47,356 nucleotides of DNA from Chloroflexota bacterium. GTDB lineage: Bacteria > Chloroflexota > UBA5177. This document shows positions 34,360 to 43,619 of this stretch, piece after piece. A program made the translations under genes and the position numbers. Numbering within the stretch: position 1 is the first letter of the stretch; each line of letters opens with the position of its first letter. Location: assembly GCA_025966365.1 (NCBI GenBank), contig JAICWV010000009.1:1-47356 (forward strand), given 5' to 3'. The notes under the pieces were generated by a model that saw only the letters and a program-made list of their open reading frames with translations, was not told where the DNA came from and did no database searches.

Positions 34360-34704
34360 TGGATCCTTCACAGTCCATTGTCGCCGATTTTCGATGTCCC
34401 GCCACTGGTCGCTCTGTCCATCCCGTCCGCCTTTCCCGTCCTGTCGCCGTTTCCGGACGCTCGGCTCCGGGACAACCCTTCCGCTGACGTACACGACTTC
34501 CGCCTATCACGCCGGCTCTGCTGTCCGACGGATACCCAGTAGTCACCGCCTACCTGATCACCGCGCGCTCCGCCACTCCGGCACGGACTCCGGGATGCGT
34601 CTCCACGATCCCATCGCCCCCGGCCACTGATCCCAGAAGGGAGTAGCCCCGAATGATCACGCAGCAGCATTCTCTGGCCGCGACCCGCTCTCGCTCATCA
34701 GCAG
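34360..34704. other. Gap inside the islet without recognisable gene
   Basis: 345 bp between MNT and vapC. Frames on both strands lack homology and usual codon pattern. It probably holds the MNT-HEPN promoter and perhaps decayed DNA; no terminator with T-run is visible. Confidence 0.4.
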
Positions 34705-35100
34705 TCAGTGCCGCAGTACCGTGACGCTTCTCGCCTCTGCCGCCTGTGCGAGACGCGCGTCAAACGTTGCAATACGTCCGGCGGTATCCTCCGCGGCCAG
34801 CACCACACAGCAGTCGGGCATCTTCAGTCCGGTAGTCGCCCGCAACTGAGCCAGGCGAACCGCGGTGTCGACAGGAAACGGCAGTTCCTGGATTTCGAGG
34901 TCAGCAAGTGCATTGCAAACCACCTGGAGACGACCATCTCGGCAAGGTACGACCAGTACCTCCGCCAGCGTGAGCGAGCTTGCGCCAAAATCTTCGTCTA
35001 TCACCCGGGCAAGCAGCGCTTCCGCGGCACCATGGTGGTTGTCGTGCTCGTCGAGGTAGGCGATGAGGACGCTTGCGTCAAGGACGATCACGCGGGCCAT
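34705..35100 (-). CDS. vapC: VapC-like PIN-domain toxin
   Basis: 131 residues. PIN nuclease acidic residues: Asp8 (VIVLDASVLIAYLD), Glu47 (LTLAEVLV), Asp96 (KMPDCCVVLAAE) and Asp114 (IATFDARLA). Length and spacing are normal and the frame is intact, unlike the HEPN-MNT pair in the same islet. It overlaps the upstream antitoxin gene by 13 bp, the usual VapBC arrangement. VapC toxins cleave tRNA or rRNA. Confidence 0.88.
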   Translation of the reverse strand: MARVIVLDASVLIAYLDEHDNHHGAAEALLARVIDEDFGASSLTLAEVLVVPCRDGRLQVVCNALADLEIQELPFPVDTAVRLAQLRATTGLKMPDCCVVLAAEDTAGRIATFDARLAQAAEARSVTVLRH

Positions 35101-35351
35101 TCATCGCGGAGGTGGTTGAGATAATCAGGACCATAGGCGCCGGTGAGTACCCCGCTGTGTTTGCGGAGGGCGTCGAGCTTGCGTCGGCGCCTTTCTTTGC
35201 CAGCCTCCCGGGCAGCGCGCTGACCCTCCAGGGCCAGGCGCACGATCAATTGCGCTCGGCTCAACTCTGGCCAGCGAAGCGCAGCATCATCAAGCGCGGC
35301 AGCAAGTTCGTCGGTCTCCGTCACGAAGTGCCGGGGGCGAGTAGTAGTCAC
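35088..35351 (-). CDS. VapB-like antitoxin
   Basis: 87 residues from GTG at 35351: TETDELAAALDDAALRWPEL, SRAQLIVRLALEGQ, then basic KERRRRKLDALRKHSG and an acidic end LNHLRDEWPA. This resembles ribbon-helix-helix-type antitoxins followed by a toxin-binding tail. No Shine-Dalgarno is present; TACACT lies 6 nt upstream of the GTG, so a leaderless message is likely. An alternative longer frame starts at 35390. Stop overlaps the vapC start by 13 bp. Confidence 0.7.
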   Translation of the reverse strand: MTTTRPRHFVTETDELAAALDDAALRWPELSRAQLIVRLALEGQRAAREAGKERRRRKLDALRKHSGVLTGAYGPDYLNHLRDEWPA

Positions 35352-35515
35352 AGGGTTAGTGTAGCACCACTGTCGTAGGTGATACACCATCCTCTCAGCG
35401 TCGCGCGATCGACTACTTCAGCAGTTGCGTAGCAGGTGATGACGCTACGCGGCCCTGACCCAGCAAATTCATCGCCCGCCATCAGTGCTTCCAGCGGCGG
35501 CACGCCGAAAACTGT

Positions 35516-35554
35516 TGGTGAGGGCGCCGGGGCTCGAACCCGGGACACACGGAT
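35516..35554 (-). repeat. Proximal att-like repeat within tRNA-Lys
   Basis: 3' half of the tRNA-Lys gene including encoded CCA; 38 of 39 bases equal to 33507-33545. The single difference is at the seventh base from the left (A in the left copy, G here), in the acceptor stem, so the intact tRNA keeps pairing. Confidence 0.75.
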
Positions 35555-35591
35555 TAAAAGTCCGTTGCTCTGCCAGCTGAGCTACGCCCCC
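35516..35591 (-). tRNA. tRNA-Lys (anticodon UUU)
   Basis: Reads GGGGGCG/CGCCCTC acceptor, GCTC-GAGC D stem, ACGGA-CTTTTAA-TCCGT anticodon arm with anticodon TTT, CCGGG-TTCGAGC-CCCGG T arm, discriminator A and encoded CCA at 35516-35518. All stems pair. Serves as the integration site of the islet on its 3' side. Confidence 0.95.
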
Positions 35592-35749
35592 GCGACGCTC
35601 CAGTATAGGAGCGGCCCCGGCACGCAAATTGGATGCTGAAGTAGCCGGTATCGCAAAAATTGACGTGCATGCCGGTTCTATCTCTGCAATAATGATTCGC
35701 CCAACGGACGCGGAAGCCGTCCGTCAAGATTTGCGTGCTGGGGTTCTGT

Positions 35750-36028
35750 ATGCGTAATGCGCCGCCGCTCACAGGCACTGGTTCCATCCAAACTGAGCAG
35801 CATTCCACTTTAGAAGTAGTCCCAGACGAGGCAGTCCCTGAGGAGCGAATGGCAACGGTGTGGGTTTCCCGCATCACGTTCGTCGTCGGTGCTGCCTTTC
35901 TCATTCTCGCCCTCCTCGCCTGGCTCTTCCGCCACGGCCACAACCGCCTCGTTCTTGCCCTGCTGATCGTGGCTCTCGTCGCCTCGATCCTCCATTCCTA
36001 CACCTTCGAGAACGGCGGGCAGGTTTAA
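35750..36028 (+). CDS. Small membrane protein of unknown function
   Basis: 92 residues from ATG at 35750, or 59 residues from ATG at 35849, which has GAGGAG 3 nt upstream. Two hydrophobic helices, VSRITFVVGAAFLILALLAW and RLVLALLIVALVASIL, separated by a short basic turn (FRHGHN), form a helical hairpin. No family recognised. Convergent with lepA. The second start is my slight preference because it begins right before the helices. Confidence 0.5.
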   Translation: MRNAPPLTGTGSIQTEQHSTLEVVPDEAVPEERMATVWVSRITFVVGAAFLILALLAWLFRHGHNRLVLALLIVALVASILHSYTFENGGQV

Positions 36029-36045
36029 GAGCTACCAGCTAACAG

Positions 36046-37845
36046 CTACGATTCCAGCTTCAATACGGCCATGAAGGCTTCGGGCGGGATATCGACACCA
36101 CCAACACTCTTCATGCGTGCTTTGCCCGCTTTCTGCTTCTCGAGCAGCTTGCGCTTGCGGGTGACGTCGCCGCCGTAGCACTTGGCCAGGACGTTCTTAC
36201 GCATGGCGCGGATTGTCTCGCGCGCCACGACCTTGTTGCCGATCGCCGCCTGGATAGGCACCTCAAAGAGCTGCCGGGGGATAACCTCGCGCAGCCTGGA
36301 GACCAGATCCCGGCCCATCCCCTGTGCCTTGTCCTTGTGCACGATGATAGAGAGGGCATCGACCGGTGTCCCCGCCACCAGCAGATCCACTTTCACCACC
36401 TGCCCCGGCCGGTTGCCGACGAAGCTGTAGTCGAGGGAGCCATAGCCCTGGGTGCGTGACTTCAGCTCGTCATAGAAGTCGACGATCAGCTCGGAGAGCG
36501 GCATGTCGTACTTCAGCATCACCCGCTGCTCCGAGACGTAGTCCATCTCGACCAGCGAGCCGCGCCGCGCCTGCACCAACTCCATAATGGGACCGACATA
36601 CTGCGGCGGCACAAACAGCGTGGCCGAAACCCACGGCTCTTCGATCTCCGCTATCTCAGTCGTCGGTGGGAGCTGCGATGGGCTGTCCACTTTCAGCACC
36701 TCACCGTCTGTCTTGCGCACCACGTACTCCACGCTGGGCGCCGTGGTCAGCAGATCCAGGGTGTACTCCCGCTCCAGCCGCTCGCGAACGATTTCCATGT
36801 GCAGTAGCCCCAGGAAGCCCACCCGAAAGCCGAAGCCGAGCGCCGCCGAGCTTTCCGGCTCGTACACCAGGCTGGCGTCGTTGAGCTTGAGCCGGTCGAG
36901 GGCGTCCCGCATCTCCGGGTAATCCTCGCCGTTCATCGGATACAGGCCGGCAAACACCATGGGATTGGCCGGGCGATATCCCGCCAGTGCCGCCGGAGCC
37001 GGATCCACCGCTGAAGTGAGCGTATCTCCCACCTGCGACTCGCGCACCGATTTCAAGCCGGTAGCCACATACCCGACCTCGCCGGCCTCGAGACGGTTGA
37101 CCGGCGTCATCCCGGGGCGAAAGATGCCTACCTCCAGCGCCTCGAACTCCTTGCCCGTGGACATGAGCTTGAGCGGCTTGTCCGCTTCCGCCACGCCGTC
37201 AACGATCCGGACATAGGCGATCACGCCCTTATACGGGTCGTAATGGGAGTCGAAGATGAGAGCGCGCAGGGGCGCCTCCGGATCTCCTCCGGGCGGCGGG
37301 ACTCGCTCCACCACCGCCTCCAGAATCTCCTCGATCCCGATTCCCTCCTTGGCGCTGGCGGGGATTGCGTCCTGAGCATCCAGACCGATGACCTCCTCGA
37401 TCTCGCGCCGCACCTCGTCGGGATCGGCAGCGGGCAGATCGATCTTGTTGATCACGGGGATGAGCACCAGATCGTGCTCCAGCGCCAGGTATACATTGGC
37501 GAGCGTCTGGGCCTCAACACCCTGGGCGGCGTCGACTACCAGGAGAGCTCCCTCACACGCGGCCAGGGACCGCGAGACTTCATAGGTAAAGTCCACGTGC
37601 CCGGGTGTGTCGATGAGGTTGAGCTCGTACTCCTGGCCGTCTCTGGCGCGGTACTGCATGCGAACCGCCTGCAGCTTGATGGTGATGCCGCGCTCGCGCT
37701 CCAGGTCCATCTGGTCGAGGACCTGCTCCGTCATCTGCCGCTTCTGCAGCGTGCCGGTGTCCTCGAGCAGGCGGTCCGCCAGGGTGGACTTGCCGTGGTC
37801 GATGTGGGCAATGATGCAGAAATTCCGAATGTTGGCGCGGTTCAT
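36046..37845 (-). CDS. lepA: Elongation factor 4 (LepA)
   Basis: 599 residues. GTPase motifs HIDHGKST (residues 14-21), DTPGH and NKID, followed by EF-G-like domains and the LepA-specific C-terminal domain ([20 protein letters not shown]) and ending in a normal LepA tail ([10 protein letters not shown]). It back-translocates or supports ribosome assembly under stress. Start at 37845 ([21 protein letters not shown]); the longer frame adds unlike residues and crosses the upstream terminator. Confidence 0.97.
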   Translation of the reverse strand: MNRANIRNFCIIAHIDHGKSTLADRLLEDTGTLQKRQMTEQVLDQMDLERERGITIKLQAVRMQYRARDGQEYELNLIDTPGHVDFTYEVSRSLAACEGALLVVDAAQGVEAQTLANVYLALEHDLVLIPVINKIDLPAADPDEVRREIEEVIGLDAQDAIPASAKEGIGIEEILEAVVERVPPPGGDPEAPLRALIFDSHYDPYKGVIAYVRIVDGVAEADKPLKLMSTGKEFEALEVGIFRPGMTPVNRLEAGEVGYVATGLKSVRESQVGDTLTSAVDPAPAALAGYRPANPMVFAGLYPMNGEDYPEMRDALDRLKLNDASLVYEPESSAALGFGFRVGFLGLLHMEIVRERLEREYTLDLLTTAPSVEYVVRKTDGEVLKVDSPSQLPPTTEIAEIEEPWVSATLFVPPQYVGPIMELVQARRGSLVEMDYVSEQRVMLKYDMPLSELIVDFYDELKSRTQGYGSLDYSFVGNRPGQVVKVDLLVAGTPVDALSIIVHKDKAQGMGRDLVSRLREVIPRQLFEVPIQAAIGNKVVARETIRAMRKNVLAKCYGGDVTRKRKLLEKQKAGKARMKSVGGVDIPPEAFMAVLKLES

Positions 37846-37880
37846 GGGCGCGGTGAGGGTTCCTCTTCTGGTTGCGGCAC

Positions 37881-37914
37881 AAAAAAAGTCGGCTGAGCGT
37901 GCTGCGCTCAGCCG
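37881..37914 (-). terminator. Intrinsic terminator of the phosphodiesterase gene
   Basis: On the minus strand, GGCTGAGCG pairs with CGCTCAGCC around a 5-nt loop, then a run of seven T. It starts 14 bp after the stop of the phosphodiesterase gene and lies 36 bp before lepA, so it insulates lepA. Confidence 0.9.
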
Positions 37915-37927
37915 GACTCCTTCTATT

Positions 37928-39589
37928 CTACCGTTTCGCCGAGGTTCCCGACCCGGATGGCGGCAGGACCTGCTGGCCGGCAAGCGCGTTGGTGTCCGCC
38001 GCTCGCTGCGTCTGGACCGCATTGGACGCGGCCGTCATCCAGGTATATGGAGCCGTCATGGCGTCGGCCAGCGGCACCCCATCGACATGCGTGGGGTGTG
38101 CCGTGAAGAGCGCCGCGACGGTGACGGGAATATCGACCAGGCGAGCCGGGTAGGTGGACGTCGCGCCCTGCTTGATGCCTGGGCCGGCCATGAAGAGGCC
38201 AATGTGCTGAGCTCCCCAGGTGGCGCCCTCGTGGTCGCCCTTGCGGCCGACCTTGACGAATGTGGGTGTCATGGTAATCGTGTTCTCGTCGTACAGCAGC
38301 ACGATGTCGGGTGATGAGGCATTGTTGTAGGTGGCCAGCAGGTCCGAGTACGCCTGCTGCAGTCCGGCATCCGCCGCCAGCGCCGATGGAGATGAGGCCA
38401 GTACGTATTGCCCGTGCGCGTCCTTCATATAAACTGCTCGAACGTGCGGGATATTGGCGCCGGCCAGTGCTCGTGCCACTGCCGGTGTTTTGTCCGTGTT
38501 TGTCAGCCAGATGGGGCAGTAATCGCCGTGGCCGACGGAGAGGTACTTCCCACCCGCGCTCTTAATCACGGTCTCGATTCGGCCGATGTCGATCGTCTGC
38601 GTGGCCGGCACCATGCCGTGGTCGGAGGTGATGATGAAGTCGGTTTTGGAGAGGATCCCGAGTTTCTCATAGTCCGACTCCAGCTGACCGATGTCTTTGT
38701 CCAATGCCTGCATGATGGGACTGATGTAGCGGGGATCGGTGCCGTAGGTGTGGCCGGCATTGTCGATCTCCGGATAGTTGATCATAAGTAGGCGCGGGCG
38801 GTAGCGTCTGACCATTTGTCCGGCCAGATTCGTGGCCCAGTGGTCCTCGACGCCCGCGGCCCTTGGATACGACTTGAGTGCCAGGGACTTGAGTCTCAGA
38901 ATGGACGCATCCGGCGCCTGGCCCGGCGTCGTCGCGGGAGCAAATTGCCCTTTCGCGTTGTACATGCCGAAGGCAGTGAAGTCTGCCCCGGTTCCCATCG
39001 CCGTTGCCGCGTAGACTTTGTGACCGCTCATCGTGATCACCTTTCCCTGTGGGAAGCGGCGGTGAACGATGCCGGCCAGCGTCGGCACGTTTTGTTGCCG
39101 GATCAGCGTCTCGATGTAGCCCGTTCGATCCAGCGAGGCGCTCAAGAGGTCGGGCGTCATCTTGTTCTGACCGGGGACCCGCCAGTTGTCGCCGAGAATG
39201 CCGTGCCGGTAGGGATACACACCGGTCCCCAGCGTGGCGTGTGAGCTTTCCGTGATGCTGGGAAGCTGTCCCACGGTCGCCTGGGTGAACGTGGTCCCCC
39301 GCTTGACCAGGGCCGCGAGGTTGGGCATGTGCGCCAGGTCCCACTCATCGTACCGGGCGCCGTCGGAGATGAGTACCACCACATACCGGTTCGGCGGGAT
39401 GGATTGCTTCTTTCCGGGCGTCTTTGCCGGTAGCGCCGTCTTCCGGGGCAACGCAGTCGCCCGGGGGGTCGGCGTCGTCAGCGTGTCACTCAACGCATTG
39501 CTCTGGGCGGACACCAGGCCGGCTACCAGAACGCCTACGGTTGCGATCACCGCGGTGATCACCAGCAGCCCCCGCGTCCTCATGCCCAT
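37928..39589 (-). CDS. Secreted alkaline-phosphatase-superfamily phosphodiesterase
   Basis: 553 residues with signal peptide ([19 protein letters not shown]) and a short Thr/Pro linker. Type I phosphodiesterase/nucleotide pyrophosphatase motifs: [15 protein letters not shown] (metal), nucleophile region [37 protein letters not shown] and, near the end, [19 protein letters not shown]. Cuts phosphodiester bonds outside the cell. No Shine-Dalgarno sequence at either candidate Met (39589 or 39583). Terminated by the T-run hairpin that follows. Confidence 0.88.
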   Translation of the reverse strand: MGMRTRGLLVITAVIATVGVLVAGLVSAQSNALSDTLTTPTPRATALPRKTALPAKTPGKKQSIPPNRYVVVLISDGARYDEWDLAHMPNLAALVKRGTTFTQATVGQLPSITESSHATLGTGVYPYRHGILGDNWRVPGQNKMTPDLLSASLDRTGYIETLIRQQNVPTLAGIVHRRFPQGKVITMSGHKVYAATAMGTGADFTAFGMYNAKGQFAPATTPGQAPDASILRLKSLALKSYPRAAGVEDHWATNLAGQMVRRYRPRLLMINYPEIDNAGHTYGTDPRYISPIMQALDKDIGQLESDYEKLGILSKTDFIITSDHGMVPATQTIDIGRIETVIKSAGGKYLSVGHGDYCPIWLTNTDKTPAVARALAGANIPHVRAVYMKDAHGQYVLASSPSALAADAGLQQAYSDLLATYNNASSPDIVLLYDENTITMTPTFVKVGRKGDHEGATWGAQHIGLFMAGPGIKQGATSTYPARLVDIPVTVAALFTAHPTHVDGVPLADAMTAPYTWMTAASNAVQTQRAADTNALAGQQVLPPSGSGTSAKR

Positions 39590-39758
39590 ATCAGATCAAT
39601 GCTAACGAACATTCCTGAGGGAAGGCTGGTCGTTATCTTACAAAACAATAAATGAGCTTCTTTAATCGGCTCTGCACGCTAGCCCGGCGCGACTGTGGCA
39701 GAATCAAGGGTAGCTAGTGAATGCAGGCGAGACGCGCCGGCAGAAAGGATGCAGCAGC

Positions 39759-40334
39759 ATGGGGGACAACCAGAACTGGTACCGACAGCTCCTTGCGCTC
39801 TTGCTCCTCTCCGCGTCAAAAGCGGCGGTGGAGTATGTCACCAATCCAGGCAGCAGAGAGGATGCCGCCAAACAGCTCCGCGAGGCGTTTCAGCAGATCG
39901 ACTACGACGCGGCGGCCAGGGCGCTGACTCACGCCATCGACGACGCGGCGGCTACCAGCAAGGACAAGCTGGATACCGCGATCGATACCCTGAGGGACCG
40001 CGGAGTGGACGCCGTCAGCGAGGCGAAGGATCGCGCCGAGAAGCAGGCGGGCAAGAAGGGTGGAGGCAAAGGCAAACTGCTCTTCGGCCTCATCATTGGC
40101 GCCGTCATCGCCTACTTCCTGTTCGACGAGCAGCGGCGGGACGGCATCCTCGACAAGCTGACCGGGGCCAGCGGACCCATCGAGCAGAACATGTCGGGCA
40201 TGTCCCAGCAGGTCGGCAGTGCGGCCCAGCAGACGGCGAACGAGGCGGCCGGCACGGCATCGTCCACCTCACAGGACGTCACGCAGCAGGCCGAGCAGGT
40301 GGCCCAGGAGGCCGATCGGAAGTCCGAAAAGTAA
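39759..40334 (+). CDS. Single-pass membrane protein with helical, Gln/Ala-rich flanks (YtxH-like)
   Basis: 191 residues. Amphipathic N-terminal helices (SREDAAKQLREAFQQ, DKLDTAIDTLRDRG), a Lys/Gly-rich segment, one central membrane helix (LLFGLIIGAVIAYFLF) and a Gln/Ala/Thr-rich tail resembling LEA/YtxH-type proteins. AAAGGA lies 9 nt upstream of the ATG. Role unknown; such proteins are often stress-induced. Followed by a strong terminator shared with convergent smpB. Confidence 0.7.
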   Translation: MGDNQNWYRQLLALLLLSASKAAVEYVTNPGSREDAAKQLREAFQQIDYDAAARALTHAIDDAAATSKDKLDTAIDTLRDRGVDAVSEAKDRAEKQAGKKGGGKGKLLFGLIIGAVIAYFLFDEQRRDGILDKLTGASGPIEQNMSGMSQQVGSAAQQTANEAAGTASSTSQDVTQQAEQVAQEADRKSEK

Positions 40335-40351
40335 GACCGTTCAGCGCGTGA

Positions 40352-40376
40352 GGGGACGTCGAAGGACGTCCCCTTT
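40352..40376 (+). terminator. Hairpin terminator between convergent genes
   Basis: GGGGACGTC and GACGTCCCC pair perfectly around GAAG, followed by TTT and a T-rich stretch. Located 18 bp after the YtxH-like gene, 9 bp before the end of smpB. Confidence 0.8.
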
Positions 40377-40384
40377 CGCATTTC

Positions 40385-40855
40385 TCAGCCGCGGGACCGC
40401 AAGGCGCGGTCGATGTCTCTCTGCGCCTCGCGTTCGGCGATGGATGCACGCTTGTCGTACTGCTTCTTGCCGCGGGCCAGACCGAGTTCAACCTTGGCTC
40501 GCCCGCGCTTCAGATAGAGCTGAAGCGGGATGATGGTGTAGCCGCGCTGCCGCGCGCGTCCAATCAAGGATGCAATCTGGTCGCGGTGAAGCAGGAGCTT
40601 GCGGTCCCGCAGGGGCTCGTGGTTGTAGCGATTCCCCTGTTCGTAGGGAGCGATATGAACGTTGGTGAGCCACGCCTCTCCATTGGCGATTCGCACGTAG
40701 CCCTCGCGAAGGTTGACGCGCCCTTCGCGGATCGATTTGATCTCGGTCCCCATCAGGACCAACCCGGCTTCGAGCGTATCGTCGATGAAGTAGTCATGAT
40801 AGGCGCGGCGGTTGTTCGCCACCACCTTCACGCCTTCAGCAGTTGCGGCGGCCAC
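40385..40855 (-). CDS. smpB: SsrA-binding protein SmpB
   Basis: 156 residues. Core motifs [40 protein letters not shown] and the C-terminal [21 protein letters not shown] tail. Binds tmRNA for trans-translation; the tmRNA gene is not in the window. GTG start 3 nt after the accA stop, so coupled; a second GTG lies at 40831. Confidence 0.95.
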   Translation of the reverse strand: MAAATAEGVKVVANNRRAYHDYFIDDTLEAGLVLMGTEIKSIREGRVNLREGYVRIANGEAWLTNVHIAPYEQGNRYNHEPLRDRKLLLHRDQIASLIGRARQRGYTIIPLQLYLKRGRAKVELGLARGKKQYDKRASIAEREAQRDIDRALRSRG

Positions 40856-40857
40856 GG

Positions 40858-41781
40858 CTATTCGAGAAAGAAGGAGATATCGCGATACTTCCGGTACCGC
40901 TGCTCCAACAAACGCTCGACGGACAGCTCGAGCAGGACGTCGAGCGCGCGGTTAGCGGCATCTCCTACCGCTTTGGCCACCGCCGGGTAGTCTCGATGCG
41001 CCCCGCCCTCGGGCTCCGGAATGATCTCATCCACCAGCCCGAATGACCGCAGGTCCTGCGCGGTTATTCGCATGTTCTCCGCCGCTTCCGGTGCCTTAGC
41101 CGAGTCCCGCCACAAAATAGCCGCGGCGGCTTCCGGCGAAGCGACGGTAAAGACCGAGTGTTCCAGCATGAGAATGCGGTCGGCAGCGGCAATGGCAAGG
41201 GCCCCTCCGCTTCCGCCCTCTCCGATGACGACAGTGACGGTGGGGACGTGCAGAGAGAGCATGGTGGCGATGCAGGAGGCGATCGCCTCCGCCTGCCCGC
41301 GCTCCTCGTCGGTCAGGCCCGCATTGGCTCCCGGCGTGTCGACCATGGTGATGACCGGCATGCCGAATCGCTCAGCCTGCCGCATGAGGCGTTCGGCCTT
41401 GCGATAGCCCTCCGGGTGGGCCATTCCGAAGTTCCGCTGGATGTTCTCGCGGGTATCCCGGCCCTTCTGCTGGCCGATGACCATCACCGACCGTCCGTTA
41501 AGTGTCGCCGGCCCGCCCACGATGGCACGGTCGTCGGAGTACCGGCGGTCGCCGCGCAGCTCCACGAAATCGCTGAAGGCCCACTGCAGATAATCGAGCG
41601 CATAGGGCCGCTCCCGATGCCTCGCCACCTGCACCTTCTGCCAGGGGGTGAGATTGCGGTAGATCTCGGTCAGCCGCGCTTCCAGGGCCCCGTCGAGCTG
41701 CTCGCCGCCGATACCGTCCCGATGCGCTCGCTTGCGGATCGCCTCCAGCTCAGCGCTCTCAAAGTCAAGCAAGCTGACCAA
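40858..41781 (-). CDS. accA: Acetyl-CoA carboxylase carboxyltransferase alpha subunit
   Basis: 307 residues. Carboxyltransferase domain with [46 protein letters not shown] and [24 protein letters not shown]. With AccD it transfers CO2 from biotin to acetyl-CoA, the first step of fatty-acid synthesis. Start TTG at 41781 overlaps the end of accD by 17 bp; this is inferred from position, since no ATG or GTG lies nearby. Confidence 0.95.
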   Translation of the reverse strand: MVSLLDFESAELEAIRKRAHRDGIGGEQLDGALEARLTEIYRNLTPWQKVQVARHRERPYALDYLQWAFSDFVELRGDRRYSDDRAIVGGPATLNGRSVMVIGQQKGRDTRENIQRNFGMAHPEGYRKAERLMRQAERFGMPVITMVDTPGANAGLTDEERGQAEAIASCIATMLSLHVPTVTVVIGEGGSGGALAIAAADRILMLEHSVFTVASPEAAAAILWRDSAKAPEAAENMRITAQDLRSFGLVDEIIPEPEGGAHRDYPAVAKAVGDAANRALDVLLELSVERLLEQRYRKYRDISFFLE

Positions 41782-42655
41782 CGAGGTGTCGCTCCCTGGA
41801 CGGGTTCGCCGCCATATAGATCTTGAGCAGACGAGCCAGAACGCTCGGAATCTCCGCTCGCGACGTCACCATGTCCACCATGCCGTGCTGCAGAAGAAAC
41901 TCGGCGGTCGCGGCGTCCTGCGGCAGCTTCTGACGCATGGTCTGCTCGATCACTCTTCGGCCGGCGAACCCGATGTAGGCGCCGGGCTCGGCGATGTTGA
42001 CGTCACCCATCATGGCGTAGCTGGCCGTAGTCCCGCCCAGGCAGGGATCAACCATGATCGAGATATAGGGAAGGCTCTCCTCGCGCAGGCGATCCAGCGC
42101 CGCCAGCGTCTTGGCCATCTGCATGAGACTGATGATGCCCTCCTGCATGCGCATGCCGCCCCCGCCGGACACCAGCACCAGCGGCAGCCGCCGTTCCACG
42201 GCCAGCTCCACGGCGCGAGCCAGCTTCTCGCCGGTCGCCGCGCCCACCGTGCCGCCACAGAACTTAAACTCGATGACCCCGATGACCACGTCCTGGCCCT
42301 CGATCCGCCCGGTGCCGTAGAGAAACGCCTCGTTGGCGTCCGCCTGCTCGGTGTACTTGGTCAGCTTGTCGGCATAGCTTTCACCTGAGCTTCGGAATCC
42401 GATCGGGTCCGCGGAGCGCATGCCCGCGTCATGCTCCGAAAACGAGCCTTCGTCAAGGGTTATCGCCAGCCGCTCACGCGCACTGACCGACGCGTGATAC
42501 TTGCACTTCGAGCACACATACAGCGCCTGCTCGTGCTCCTTGGAATAGAGGAGCTCCTGGCAGCGCGGACAGCGAATCCAGAGATTATCCGGAAGCGCTT
42601 CGAAGTCCTGCGGCGCCTGCGCATAGCGCGGGTGACGCTTAAAAATCTCTTTCAT
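41765..42655 (-). CDS. accD: Acetyl-CoA carboxylase carboxyltransferase beta subunit
   Basis: 296 residues. N-terminal zinc ribbon CPRC ... CSKC, then the carboxyltransferase motifs KFCGGTVGAATGEKL, VSGGGGMRMQEGI and PCLGGTTASYAMMGDV and AYIGFAGRRVIEQT. First gene of an accD-accA-smpB operon with overlapping ends. Confidence 0.96.
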   Translation of the reverse strand: MKEIFKRHPRYAQAPQDFEALPDNLWIRCPRCQELLYSKEHEQALYVCSKCKYHASVSARERLAITLDEGSFSEHDAGMRSADPIGFRSSGESYADKLTKYTEQADANEAFLYGTGRIEGQDVVIGVIEFKFCGGTVGAATGEKLARAVELAVERRLPLVLVSGGGGMRMQEGIISLMQMAKTLAALDRLREESLPYISIMVDPCLGGTTASYAMMGDVNIAEPGAYIGFAGRRVIEQTMRQKLPQDAATAEFLLQHGMVDMVTSRAEIPSVLARLLKIYMAANPSRERHLVGQLA

Positions 42656-42712
42656 CGTGTCTCATACTACCCGTGATACGGGTCGATGGATAAGATCGCG
42701 GAACGGCGTTTC

Positions 42713-43429
42713 TCAGGATACTCGCTGCCAGCCCTGGGGGGTTGCCCGATCGACCACCGCACCGCGCCGTACCGACAAAAGTCCCCGTTGCTGGCCGTTG
42801 TAGATGGCTCGCACATGGGACCCGTTCATGGTCAGGATATAGACGGAGCGTCCCTTCCAGACCCGCGAGGCATGCGCGCGAAGGATACCCTGGAAAGCCT
42901 GATGTCCGTTCACAGTCACGCGGACCCAGACCGGCACCAGTGCCTGGAGCGTGACGTGCGCCAGTCGCACGTGAGGGTGTGGCTTGGGCGTGGGCGAGAT
43001 AGTCCCGCCCAGCGTGGAGGTGCTGACGTTGAGCGGGGTAGAGGAGTGCGCAGAGACGTCGTTGTACTGCTTGATGGCGTAGGCGGCAGCGAGCAACAAC
43101 ACGATCGCGGCCAGGCCCCACAGGAACCGCGTCCGGTTTTCACGCTGGTGGCCGCTGGCGAGCACCCGGGTAGCCGGCCGAACAGTCGGATGGGTGATCG
43201 GGCGGTATGCGTTGTACTCCTGGACGACGTCATCCGGATGGAGGCCGAGGTAGGCGGCATAGTTTCGCAGGAAGCCGGTGATGTATGCCGGTCCCGGGAG
43301 GGCGCCGTACTCGCCGTCTTCCAGGGCGGCCAGGAACGGGGTTTTGATCCGCGTCGCGGCGGCCGCTTGCTCCAGCGTGGCGTGCTTCTTGTGCCGCGCA
43401 TCGCGCAGCAGATCCCCGAGTTCGCTCAC
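42713..43429 (-). CDS. RodZ-like helix-turn-helix membrane protein
   Basis: 238 residues. N-terminal Cro-type HTH (GDLLRDARHKKHATLEQAAA ... KTPFLAALEDGEYGALPG) continuing YITGFLRNYAAYLGL, one membrane helix (FLWGLAAIVLLLAAAYAI), a Thr/Pro-rich linker and a beta-rich C-terminal DUF4115-type domain (VPVWVRVTVNGHQAFQG). RodZ proteins link MreB to the cell wall and help set rod shape. Upstream of accD on the same strand, 57 bp apart. Confidence 0.85.
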   Translation of the reverse strand: MSELGDLLRDARHKKHATLEQAAAATRIKTPFLAALEDGEYGALPGPAYITGFLRNYAAYLGLHPDDVVQEYNAYRPITHPTVRPATRVLASGHQRENRTRFLWGLAAIVLLLAAAYAIKQYNDVSAHSSTPLNVSTSTLGGTISPTPKPHPHVRLAHVTLQALVPVWVRVTVNGHQAFQGILRAHASRVWKGRSVYILTMNGSHVRAIYNGQQRGLLSVRRGAVVDRATPQGWQRVS

Positions 43430-43619
43430 ATGGGCCCCTTGCGGTAGGTGGGATTTTCAGGAGTCCACGGGCTGCGCGAGGGGAGATCGCGTCCGCATGA
43501 CCCGTCAAAAGCTTAGTAAGCGCATGTCAAAAAGTCAAGCACGCTCGGGCGCTACCAGTACAATAGAGGCCAGGTGGCCCAGCTCCGGCCGAGGCCGCTT
43601 CGCGACTAGAAGGAGAGGC

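Larger units (their letters stand above)
33507..35554. mobile_element. 2,009-bp islet integrated at tRNA-Lys, without integrase
   Basis: Bounded by direct repeats 33507-33545 and 35516-35554. The intact tRNA lies at the right end with its 5' half outside, which is how tyrosine-recombinase insertions at tRNA 3' ends look. Content: broken HEPN and MNT genes, a 345-bp gap, vapC and vapB, all on the minus strand. There is no integrase, so it either moved with help in trans or is a deletion derivative of a larger element. A simple tRNA duplication followed by decay is the alternative. Confidence 0.65.
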
